From NCBI RefSeq assembly GCF_028292945.1, contig NZ_JAQGLJ010000015.1:1-48075 (forward strand): DNA of 48,075 nt. Reading direction: 5' to 3'. The notes under the pieces are model-generated. The model made no database searches. It was not told where the DNA came from and was given only the letters and a program-made list of their open reading frames with translations. The DNA comes from Sphingomonas bacterium. Lineage in GTDB: Bacteria; Pseudomonadota; Alphaproteobacteria; Sphingomonadales; Sphingomonadaceae. Of the stretch, positions 18,559-25,306 are shown one piece after another; positions within the stretch are counted from its first letter, which is position 1; every line of letters starts with the position of its first letter. The position numbers and the translations under genes are program-made.

Positions 18559-19500
18559 ATGGTTAACGCCCCGCCAACGACCGACCGCCGCGAGCGCATC
18601 CGCCCGGATGCGTCGCAGCATGCGCTGGGGCAGACGCAGCTCAATCCGTTCGGCGACCTGCATACGCTCCAGCACCTGTCGGCCCGCCTGGCGCGGGCGC
18701 TGAAGGGTGTCTGGGAGCCGTTGCTGCGCCGCGAAGTGCGCAGCTGGGCGGAGCCGCTCGCCGTGCAGCGCTTCGCCGATTATCGCGCCGAGCGCTCCGA
18801 TACGCTGACCGCCTGGCTGCCGATGACGATCGGGCTGGCCGGGGGGCAGCCTGGCACCGCGCTGATCGTGCTCGACGGCGGCTTCGTGCTGGAGATGCTC
18901 GACCTGTTCTTCGGCGGCAACGGGGCCGCGATCGCGCACCGCCCGACCGAATTCTCGCCGGCCGCCGACGCCATGATCGCGCGGCTCGGCAGCAGCCTTG
19001 CCAGTCAGCTCAAGGCGGCGTGGGAGCCGCTCGCCAAGCTGGAATTCCGCCCGGGCCGGGTCGAGAACAACGCCGCCGCGGTGACCGGAATCGATGCCGA
19101 TGACGCCGCCGTCGTCACCCGTTTCGGTCTCGCCGGCGGCACGGGCTCGCCGGTGTTCGTCGATATCCTCTACCCCGTCAGCGCGCTGAAGCCTCACGCC
19201 GCGACGCTGACCGGCAAGGTGCTTGACAAGGCCGAGCCGGACCCGGCCTGGCGCTCGGGCCTCGCGCGGTCGGTGATGAACGTGCGTTTCCCCGTCCGCT
19301 CGGTGCTCGCCGAGCCGGTGGTGCCGTTGCAGGTGCTGCTGGCGCTGAAGCCCGGCGACGTCATCCCGATCACCGTCGCCGCCGCCGTGCCGGTGATGGT
19401 CGGCCGCGACCGCTTGGGCGCGGGCACCGTCGGTACATCGAACGGCCGCGCCGCCATCCAGTTAACGTCGCTACACCGCATCGAAGGAATACACCCATGA
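18559..19500 (+). CDS. fliM: Flagellar motor switch protein FliM (no N-terminal CheY motif)
   Basis: 313 residues. The middle CheC-like domain is clear (LDLFFGGNG, with TEFSPAADAMIARL) and so is the C-terminal surface-presentation (SpoA) domain (VPLQVLLALKPGDVIPI). FliM joins FliG to FliN in the C ring. The canonical N-terminus carries an EIDALL-type peptide that binds phospho-CheY; here the first 30 residues (MVNAPPTTDRRERIRPDAS...) contain no such motif. It overlaps fliN by 4 bases (ATGA). Confidence 0.92.
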   Translation: MVNAPPTTDRRERIRPDASQHALGQTQLNPFGDLHTLQHLSARLARALKGVWEPLLRREVRSWAEPLAVQRFADYRAERSDTLTAWLPMTIGLAGGQPGTALIVLDGGFVLEMLDLFFGGNGAAIAHRPTEFSPAADAMIARLGSSLASQLKAAWEPLAKLEFRPGRVENNAAAVTGIDADDAAVVTRFGLAGGTGSPVFVDILYPVSALKPHAATLTGKVLDKAEPDPAWRSGLARSVMNVRFPVRSVLAEPVVPLQVLLALKPGDVIPITVAAAVPVMVGRDRLGAGTVGTSNGRAAIQLTSLHRIEGIHP

Positions 19501-19790
19501 ACGACATGAGCGGCGGGTTTCCTGTCGATTCTGCGCTGGCGACCAATTTCCGGCTGCTCCAGGACGTCGACGTCAAGCTGACCGTCGAGATCGGCTCCAC
19601 CGAACTGACGCTGCGCGAGTTGCTGGCGCTGGGCGAGAGCTCGGTGATCGAGCTCGACCGCCAGGCCAACGAGCTGCTCGACGTGTTCGTCAACGGCACG
19701 CTGATCGGTCGCGGCGAGGTGGTCACCGTCGGCGATCGCTTCGGCGTGCGCATGACCGAGCTGGTCAACCCGGACAAGAAGGCGGCCTGA
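19497..19790 (+). CDS. fliN: Flagellar motor switch protein FliN
   Basis: 97 residues forming essentially one SpoA domain: VDVKLTVEIGSTELTLRELL, then VIELDRQANELLDVFVNGTLIG and GRGEVVTVGDRFGVRMTELV. FliN makes the bottom of the C ring and docks FliH-FliI. E. coli FliN is about 137 residues; the N-terminal extension is short here. Its ATG overlaps the fliM stop. Confidence 0.95.
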   Translation: MNDMSGGFPVDSALATNFRLLQDVDVKLTVEIGSTELTLRELLALGESSVIELDRQANELLDVFVNGTLIGRGEVVTVGDRFGVRMTELVNPDKKAA

Positions 19791-19795
19791 GGCCC

Positions 19796-20062
19796 ATGCT
19801 GTGGACCTATATCCTCAAGCTGGTGATCCTGCTGCCGCTGGTGTGCGGGCTGATGATCGGCTGTCTGTACCTGTGGCGGCGGCTGGAGAGCCGCATCCCG
19901 GGCAAGCCGTCGACACGCTTGATTAGCGTCAAGGAAACCATGATGATCTCGCCCGGCCTGCGCCTCGCGGTGCTGGATTTCGAGGGCAAGCGGTTGCTCG
20001 TCTCGGTCGGGCGCGGCGGGGTCAATCTCCTCGACAAGGTCGAGGGCGGGGCGGGGTCGTGA
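19796..20062 (+). CDS. fliO: Flagellar biosynthesis protein FliO
   Basis: 88 residues: an N-terminal membrane helix at about 5-27 (ILKLVILLPLVCGLMIGCLY), then a small cytoplasmic beta domain (VKETMMISPGLRLAVLDFEG, RLLVSVGRGGVNLL). FliO is a scaffold that helps FliP assemble into the export gate. Small size, one helix and position between fliN and fliP support the call. Its TGA overlaps a GTG that opens the fliP frame. Confidence 0.85.
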   Translation: MLWTYILKLVILLPLVCGLMIGCLYLWRRLESRIPGKPSTRLISVKETMMISPGLRLAVLDFEGKRLLVSVGRGGVNLLDKVEGGAGS

Positions 20063-21015
20063 AGGCCAGTGTCACTCGTCACGGTTACGGACCGGCGCTG
20101 ATCAAGGAGCGTTCCTCAAAGCCCTTCCCCGGCGAAAGCCGGGGCCTGGTCGGCCGCGCCGGCGGCAAAGCCGGGGTTGGCCCGATGCGCGCGACTTGGC
20201 CCCGGCTTTCGCCGGCGAAGGGCGATGGGGCATCTCGGCTGATCGTGATCATCCTTGCGCTGATCGTCGCGGTCTTCATCGCCGTCCCCGCCTTCGCGCA
20301 AACCGCACCTCCGGCACCCGGCGTAGGCGATGCAGTCGACCGCGCGCTCGGCCAGCTCGGCGGGCAGTCGCAGGGCCAGTCGGGCAGCCTCAGCCTGTCG
20401 CTGCAGGTCCTCATCATCATGGGGCTGCTGACGATCCTGCCGGGGATCGTGCTGATGATGACCAGCTTCACCCGCATCGTCATCGTGCTCGCCGTGCTGC
20501 GCCAGGCGTTGGGGCTTCAACAGACCCCGCCCAACCAGGTGCTGATCGGGCTGTCGCTGTTCCTGTCGCTGTTCGTCATGGCGCCGACCATCACCGAGAT
20601 GAACCGCACCGCGATCCAGCCCTATGCCAACGGGCAGCTCGCCGGCACACAGATGATCGAGGCGGCGGGCAAGCCGCTGCACGCCTTCATGGTCAAGCAG
20701 ACGCGGATCAAGGACGTGACGATGTTCGCCGAGATGGCGAAGTCGGGCCCCTACGCCGCGCCCGCCGACATCCCCTATGCCGTGCTGCTGCCGGCGTTCG
20801 TCACCAGCGAGCTGAAGACCGCGTTCCAGATCGGCTTCCTGATCTTCCTGCCATTCATCGTCATCGATCTGGTCGTCGCCACCGTGCTGATGAGCCTGGG
20901 CATGGCGATGATGTCGCCGACGATCATCTCCATGCCGTTCAAGCTGCTGCTGTTCGTGCTCGTCGACGGCTGGGCGCTGACGATGGGGTCGTTGGCGAAC
21001 TCGTTCGTGACCTGA
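20059..21015 (+). CDS. fliP: Flagellar export gate protein FliP (5' end altered by a palindromic element)
   Basis: The FliP body is unmistakable: LSLSLQVLIIMGLLTILPGI, FTRIVIVLAVLRQALGLQQTP, then PLHAFMVKQTR and the C-terminal membrane pair ending MSPTIISMPFKLLLFVLVDG. FliP pentamers form the core of the type III export pore with FliQ and FliR. A signal-like hydrophobic segment ends in VPAFAQ. The frame is open from a GTG at 20059 overlapping the fliO stop (318 residues), but residues ~20-55 are then encoded by an inverted-repeat element at 20121-20223. An ATG at 20185, still inside the element, gives 276 residues; E. coli FliP is about 245. Product certain, start uncertain. Confidence 0.9.
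   Translation: MKASVTRHGYGPALIKERSSKPFPGESRGLVGRAGGKAGVGPMRATWPRLSPAKGDGASRLIVIILALIVAVFIAVPAFAQTAPPAPGVGDAVDRALGQLGGQSQGQSGSLSLSLQVLIIMGLLTILPGIVLMMTSFTRIVIVLAVLRQALGLQQTPPNQVLIGLSLFLSLFVMAPTITEMNRTAIQPYANGQLAGTQMIEAAGKPLHAFMVKQTRIKDVTMFAEMAKSGPYAAPADIPYAVLLPAFVTSELKTAFQIGFLIFLPFIVIDLVVATVLMSLGMAMMSPTIISMPFKLLLFVLVDGWALTMGSLANSFVT
20121..20223. repeat. Inverted-repeat (REP-like) element inside the 5' end of the fliP frame
   Basis: Two 26-base arms (20121-20146 and 20198-20223) are reverse complements with one mismatch and a 51-base spacer. The left arm alone folds as ccccggc-GAAA-gccgggg; the spacer contains another ccggc...gccgg stem. Such GC-rich paired palindromes resemble REP/BIME-type intergenic elements. 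Here the element lacks in-frame stops and is read through by the longest fliP frame. Confidence 0.85.
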
Positions 21016-21037
21016 CGCCACCGCCGCCACCTTCAAC

Positions 21038-21103
21038 GCTCGTCCCGAGCGAAGTCGAGGGACAGACAACGACCAATGCGTCTCGACTGCGCTCGACACG
21101 AAC
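21038..21103. repeat. Imperfect inverted repeat between fliP and fliQ
   Basis: Left arm at 21038-21062 (core cgagcgaagtcgag) and right arm at 21079-21103 (core ctcgactgcgctcg) are reverse complements over about 18 of 24 positions, separated by 16 bases. It fills most of the 100-base fliP-fliQ gap in an otherwise tightly packed operon and is unrelated in sequence to the elements on either side. Confidence 0.75.
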
Positions 21104-21115
21104 GGAAAGATCGTA

Positions 21116-21385
21116 ATGGACGCCGAATATTTCCTGACCGTCGCCAACCAGACCATGTGGGTGCTGGCGCTCGCGTCCGCGCCGATCCTGGTGCCCGCGC
21201 TGGTCGCCGGGCTGGTGCTGGGCATGGTGCAGGCGGCGACCTCGATCAACGAACAGACGCTGTCGTTCATCCCCAAGCTGGTGGTGGTCGCGTTCTCGAT
21301 CCTGATCTTCGGGAGTTTGATCCTGGGCCTGCTGACGGATTTTACCGTCGCGCAATTCGAGCGGATCGGGGACGTCGTTAAATGA
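21116..21385 (+). CDS. fliQ: Flagellar export gate protein FliQ
   Basis: 89 residues with two membrane helices: about 17-39 (LALASAPILVPALVAGLVLG) and 54-76 (VVVAFSILIFGSLILGLLTD), joined by the conserved TSINEQTLSFIPK loop. FliQ forms the outer staves of the FliP5Q4R1 export gate. GAAAG precedes the ATG at a distance compatible with ribosome binding. It is flanked on both sides by inverted-repeat elements. Confidence 0.95.
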   Translation: MDAEYFLTVANQTMWVLALASAPILVPALVAGLVLGMVQAATSINEQTLSFIPKLVVVAFSILIFGSLILGLLTDFTVAQFERIGDVVK

Positions 21386-21388
21386 GCA

Positions 21389-21488
21389 CCGTCACCCTGA
21401 ACTTGTTTCAGGGTCCATGCGAGACCTCGAAGCGCGGTCCGTCGGTCGACCGTCTCGCGTGGATGCTGAAACAAGTTCAGCATGACGG
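21389..21488. repeat. Long inverted repeat with compensatory changes between fliQ and fliR
   Basis: Two 37-base arms (21389-21425 and 21452-21488) are reverse complements at 32 of 37 positions. Each arm has its own 8-bp mini-hairpin (accctgaa/ttcagggt on the left; atgctgaa/ttcagcat on the right). Four of the five arm mismatches form two compensatory base-pair changes within these mini-hairpins. The right arm ends with the GGAG that probably serves as the fliR ribosome-binding site. Confidence 0.85.
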
Positions 21489-21497
21489 AGTGCCGAG

Positions 21498-22274
21498 TTG
21501 TTAGGGTTCGGATTAGCCATCGAACCCCAGCTGTGGGCGCTGGTGTTCGTGATGGTGCGGATCGGCGCAGCGTTCATCGTCGCGCCGGTGTTCGGCGCGA
21601 TCGGGGTGCCGTTGCAGGTCCGTATCGCGCTGTCGGCGGCGATCGGCGTGCTGGTGCTGGGCACGCAGACGATCACCCCGCCGGCCGAGGTGTTCTCCGT
21701 CGCGACGTTCGCCGCGATCGGGGCGGAGGCGCTGGTGGGGTTCTCGCTGGGCTTCATCCTCCAGATCGCGTTCGCCGGCCCGCTGGTGGCGTCCGAGGTG
21801 ATCGGCACGTCGATGGGGCTGGGCTTCGCGTCCGCGATCGATCCCCAGAACGGCCGCTCGACGCCCGCGCTGGGGCAGTTCTTCTCGATCATGCTGACGC
21901 TGCTGTTCCTGTCGGTCGATGGCCACCTCGTGCTCGTCGAGATGCTGGTGCGCAGTTATGAGGTGCTGCCGCCGGGCGGGGCGTGGCTGTCGGCCGGTCA
22001 GGTTCAGGGTGTCGCCCTGTTCGGCGGGTATCTGTTCCTCGCCGGGCTGCTGCTGGCGCTGCCGGTCGGCTTCCTGCTGCTCTGCCTCAACATGATCGTC
22101 GGCATGATGAGCCGCGCCGCGCCGGCGTTGAACCTGTTCGCGGTCGGCCTGCCCGCCAGCCTCGCCGTCGGCGTGATCGCGCTCGCGATCGCCTTTCCGG
22201 CGATGGGCGATTACATGCTGATCATCGTCCGCGAGGGCCTGTCCGCCACCGAACGGCTGGTGCTCGGCACATGA
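21498..22274 (+). CDS. fliR: Flagellar export gate protein FliR
   Basis: 258 residues, about six membrane segments, with the FliR landmarks VMVRIGAAFIVAPVFG near the N-terminus and GFASAIDPQNG in the middle. FliR is the single-copy closing subunit of the export gate. The best start is TTG at 21498, with GGAG at 21487-21490; that Shine-Dalgarno lies at the edge of the preceding inverted repeat. It overlaps flhB by 4 bases (ATGA). Confidence 0.93.
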   Translation: MLGFGLAIEPQLWALVFVMVRIGAAFIVAPVFGAIGVPLQVRIALSAAIGVLVLGTQTITPPAEVFSVATFAAIGAEALVGFSLGFILQIAFAGPLVASEVIGTSMGLGFASAIDPQNGRSTPALGQFFSIMLTLLFLSVDGHLVLVEMLVRSYEVLPPGGAWLSAGQVQGVALFGGYLFLAGLLLALPVGFLLLCLNMIVGMMSRAAPALNLFAVGLPASLAVGVIALAIAFPAMGDYMLIIVREGLSATERLVLGT

Positions 22275-23392
22275 GCGATCTCGACAAGACAGAAGCCCCA
22301 ACTCCCAAGCGCCTGGAAAAGGCGCGTGAGGACGGGCAGGTTCTGCGTTCGCGCGACTTCGCCACCGCGCTGGTGGTGCTCGCGGGCGCGGCCTGGTTCG
22401 CGTTCGCCGGCCCGTCGCTGCTCGCCGCGTGCAAGGAGGTGATGGCGGCCTCGTTCACCTTCGGGCGCGACGAGGTGGAAGCGTTCTCGCCGTTTCGTCC
22501 GATCGCGCAGGCCGGCGCCAAGCTGCTGCCCTCGCTCCTCACGCTGTTCGCGGTCAGCATCGCCGCCGCGATCCTGAGCCAGGTCAGCTTCGGCGCGCAG
22601 GGCTGGAACGGCAAGCTGCTGATGCCCAAGGCGTCGCGCATCAACCCGGGCGCGGGCCTGAAGCGCGTTTTCGGCCCGACCGGCTGGATCGAGCTGGGCA
22701 AGTCGCTGCTCAAGCTGGTGCTGCTGTCGGTGATCGGCTGGTACATGCTGCGCCGCGTCGCCACCGAGTCGATCGGCCTGGCGGGCTCCGACCTCGGGGC
22801 TGCGCTCGCGACGCTGGGCAATACCTTCACCGCCGTGCTGTTCGCGATGGCGGCGGGGCTGGTCATCATTGCCGGCGTCGACGTGCCGGTTCAGCTGATC
22901 CGCCTGCTCAAGAAGCTGCGCATGACCAAGCAGGAGGTCCGCGACGAACACAAGGAGAGCGACGGCAACCCGGAAGTGAAGGGTCAGCAACGTGCCCGCG
23001 CGCGTGCGATGATGAACCGCAACACCCGCAAGGCGATCGCCGAGGCGCATGTCGTGCTCACCAACCCGACGCATTTCGCGATCGCGCTGCGCTATGAGCG
23101 TGGGCGCGATCAGGTGCCGGTCGTGGTGGCGAAGGGGCGCGGCGCGACCGCATTGGCGATCCGCGATCTGGCAAGCGAAGCGGCGGTGCCGGTGCTGGAA
23201 TATCCGCAGCTCGCCCGCGCGCTCTATTATACCAGCCGCGAAGGGCAGGAGGTGCGCGACGACCTGTATCTCGCGATCGCGACGGTGCTCGCCTTCGTGT
23301 TCAACTTGAACGCGGCCGCCGGGGGGTCGCCGCCGCCGGTCGACGTGCCGACGGGGGCGCGGTTCGACGAGAACGGGGTCGTTCCGGGTTAG
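22271..23392 (+). CDS. flhB: Flagellar export switch protein FlhB
   Basis: 373 residues. The N-terminus DKTEAPTPKRLEKAREDGQV is diagnostic, four membrane segments follow, and the self-cleaving NPTH site is at 265-268 (E. coli 269-272). FlhB switches substrate specificity from rod/hook to filament after FliK signals hook completion. The true start is ATG 22271 overlapping the fliR stop; a longer in-frame ORF from 21983 lies within fliR and is discarded. Confidence 0.96.
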   Translation: MSDLDKTEAPTPKRLEKAREDGQVLRSRDFATALVVLAGAAWFAFAGPSLLAACKEVMAASFTFGRDEVEAFSPFRPIAQAGAKLLPSLLTLFAVSIAAAILSQVSFGAQGWNGKLLMPKASRINPGAGLKRVFGPTGWIELGKSLLKLVLLSVIGWYMLRRVATESIGLAGSDLGAALATLGNTFTAVLFAMAAGLVIIAGVDVPVQLIRLLKKLRMTKQEVRDEHKESDGNPEVKGQQRARARAMMNRNTRKAIAEAHVVLTNPTHFAIALRYERGRDQVPVVVAKGRGATALAIRDLASEAAVPVLEYPQLARALYYTSREGQEVRDDLYLAIATVLAFVFNLNAAAGGSPPPVDVPTGARFDENGVVPG

Positions 23393-23466
23393 ACCCGCAC
23401 CGGAAACCCGGTTTATGCGATCCAGCCGCAGCAAGGGAGGCCGGTAAGGCAAGGTTGGATAACACC

Positions 23467-23493
23467 TAAAAGTTCAGCGCAATCGGCCGTTCT
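23467..23493 (+). promoter_or_regulatory. FliA (sigma-28)-like promoter before fliD
   Basis: TAAA (23467-23470), exactly 15 bases, then GCCGTTCT (23486-23493). The TAAA, the spacing and the GCCGTT core are identical to the flagellin promoter, and both are preceded by CC. The -10 ends only 11 bases before the fliD ATG, so transcription would start about 5 bases upstream of it, giving a nearly leaderless mRNA. It would drive fliD and fliS as late genes independently of the long operon. Confidence 0.68.
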
Positions 23494-23504
23494 ACAAGTC
23501 GATC

Positions 23505-24899
23505 ATGACGACCGCACCCACCAGCTCCACCGCCTCGATCGTCAAGACGCTGGGGACCGGCTCGGGGCTCGACACCGGCGCGATCGTCTCCGCGCTGGTG
23601 GAGGCGCAGTTCGCGGCCAAGACCGCGCAGCTGACCCAGAAATCCGACGCGCTGACCGCGCAGATATCCGGCATCGCCAAATTGAAGAGCGGCATCACCG
23701 GCTTCGATGCCGCCTTGCGCGCGCTGGTGAAGGGCGGCAGTCTCGCCACCCAGCCGACCAGCAGCGTTCCCGGCGTCGCCACCGCCACTGCGGCTGGCAG
23801 GGTCGCTGGTCTGTCGGCAACGCTCACCGTCACCCGGCTCGCCGCCGCGCAGGCCGCGACCACCAACACCGCCGTCGCCCGGACCGATACCTTCCGCGCG
23901 GGCACGCTGGACATCACGAAGGGTGGCGCCACCACGTCGCTGGCCATTGCCGCCACCGACACGCTCGATTCGATCGCGGCGAAGATCAACGGCGCGACGA
24001 CGCTGGGTCTGACCGCCACCGTCGTGACCGACGGAGCCGGCGCGCGGCTGACGATCAAGGGCGCGACGGGCGCGGCGAACGCCTTCACGATTAGCGGCAG
24101 CGACATCGATGCCGCCGCTGCCGGCATGAGCCTCGCGGATCTGTCCGTCGGCACAGGCGCTGGCGGCACCACCATCGGCACCACCGCCGCCGATGCCGAG
24201 CTGGTGCTGGACGGCGCGATCTTTCGTCGCGCGACCAACAGCGTCGCGGACCTGCTCGCGGGCGTGCGGCTGGACCTGAAGGCGACCGGCACGACGACGT
24301 TGGGGGCCACGCCGCCGGGCGCGGACCTGGCGCAGGCGGTCAACGACTTCGTCACCACGTTCAACGAGCTGCAGGCGGTGATCAGGACCGAGCTCGACCC
24401 CGTCACCGGCGCGTTGCGCGCGGACCCCGCCGCCGCCACGCTGCGCCGCTCGCTGGGTCAGCTCACCACCGTGTCGCTGGCGACCAATGCCGATGGCGCG
24501 CCGCGTACGCTGGGCGATATCGGCGTGCGCACCGGCCGCGACGGCACGCTGTCGGTCGACACGGTGCGGCTGACCAAGGCGCTGACCGACTTCCCGACGG
24601 CGGTCGAGGCGATGTTCGCCGACGGCACCGGCGCGAGCAACGGCGGCCTCGCCGCCGCGCTGGGCGCGATCACCACGCGCGCCACCGACCGCAGCTTCGG
24701 CTTCGACGCGGAGGTGCAGCGCTACACCGCCGTCCAGGCCGACCTGGCCCAGGCGAAGGAAAAGGCGGCGGCAGCGGCGGAGCAGATGGAGACCCGCCTC
24801 GTCCGCCAGTTCGCGTCGATGGACGCGCGTGTCGCCGCGTACAAGTCGACGCAGGACTTCCTCAAGCAGCAGGTCGAAGCCTGGAACAAGAGCGACTGA
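23505..24899 (+). CDS. fliD: Flagellar cap protein FliD
   Basis: 464 residues. The N-terminus SIVKTLGTGSGLDTGAIVSALVEAQ and the C-terminal domain (LPTAVEAMF-like segment, then MDARVAAYKSTQDFLKQQVEAWNKSD) are typical of FliD, which caps the growing filament and inserts flagellin. The centre is Thr/Ala-rich. It is separated from flhB by 112 bases holding a FliA-like promoter and a small ccgg-aaac-ccgg stem. No good Shine-Dalgarno precedes the ATG. The next gene, fliS, overlaps by one base. Confidence 0.93.
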   Translation: MTTAPTSSTASIVKTLGTGSGLDTGAIVSALVEAQFAAKTAQLTQKSDALTAQISGIAKLKSGITGFDAALRALVKGGSLATQPTSSVPGVATATAAGRVAGLSATLTVTRLAAAQAATTNTAVARTDTFRAGTLDITKGGATTSLAIAATDTLDSIAAKINGATTLGLTATVVTDGAGARLTIKGATGAANAFTISGSDIDAAAAGMSLADLSVGTGAGGTTIGTTAADAELVLDGAIFRRATNSVADLLAGVRLDLKATGTTTLGATPPGADLAQAVNDFVTTFNELQAVIRTELDPVTGALRADPAAATLRRSLGQLTTVSLATNADGAPRTLGDIGVRTGRDGTLSVDTVRLTKALTDFPTAVEAMFADGTGASNGGLAAALGAITTRATDRSFGFDAEVQRYTAVQADLAQAKEKAAAAAEQMETRLVRQFASMDARVAAYKSTQDFLKQQVEAWNKSD

Positions 24900-25306
24900 T
24901 GGCCGGCGTGATGTATGCGTCCGCGCTCGGTCGCGATCCCGCCGCCACCTATCGCCAGATCGACGTCGCCGGTCGCACCGCGATCGCCGACGGCCCGGCG
25001 CTGGTGCAGCTGCTGTACGAGGAACTGGTCTCCGCGCTGCGGGCCGCCGGCCACGCGGTCGAGCACGGGCAGTATCGCGGCAAGAGCGAGCGGGTGACGC
25101 GCGCTACCGCCATTCTTTTCGCGCTCGAAGCGGGGCTGGATTTCGACAATGGCGGCGACGTGTCGCGCACGCTGGCGCGTCTGTACGCCGGGGCGCGCGC
25201 GACGGTGCTCGACGCCGCGATGGGCGACGACCCGCGCCCGTTCCGCGACACCGCCGATACGCTGGAAGAGATCGCCGGCGCCTGGCGAACGGCGCGCGCG
25301 GCTTAA
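24899..25306 (+). CDS. fliS: Flagellin chaperone FliS
   Basis: 135 residues, helical, with the FliS pattern: a tyrosine (ATYRQIDVAGRTA) before LVQLLYEELVSALRAAGHAV, then RATAILFALEAGLDFDNGGDVSRTLARLY. FliS binds the C-terminus of newly made flagellin and keeps it soluble for export. It is translationally coupled to fliD (TGATG). Its TAA lies in a TTAA shared with the stop of the convergent CorA-like gene. Confidence 0.9.
   Translation: MAGVMYASALGRDPAATYRQIDVAGRTAIADGPALVQLLYEELVSALRAAGHAVEHGQYRGKSERVTRATAILFALEAGLDFDNGGDVSRTLARLYAGARATVLDAAMGDDPRPFRDTADTLEEIAGAWRTARAA

Noticed and set aside
20116..21483. 455-residue leftward ORF opposite fliP-fliQ
   Set aside because: Composition is His/Arg/Asp-rich as typical of antisense frames in GC-rich genes; the sense strand encodes FliP and FliQ.
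20121..21488. The three palindromic elements as a CRISPR array
   Set aside because: They are inverted rather than direct repeats, differ in sequence and are separated by genes.
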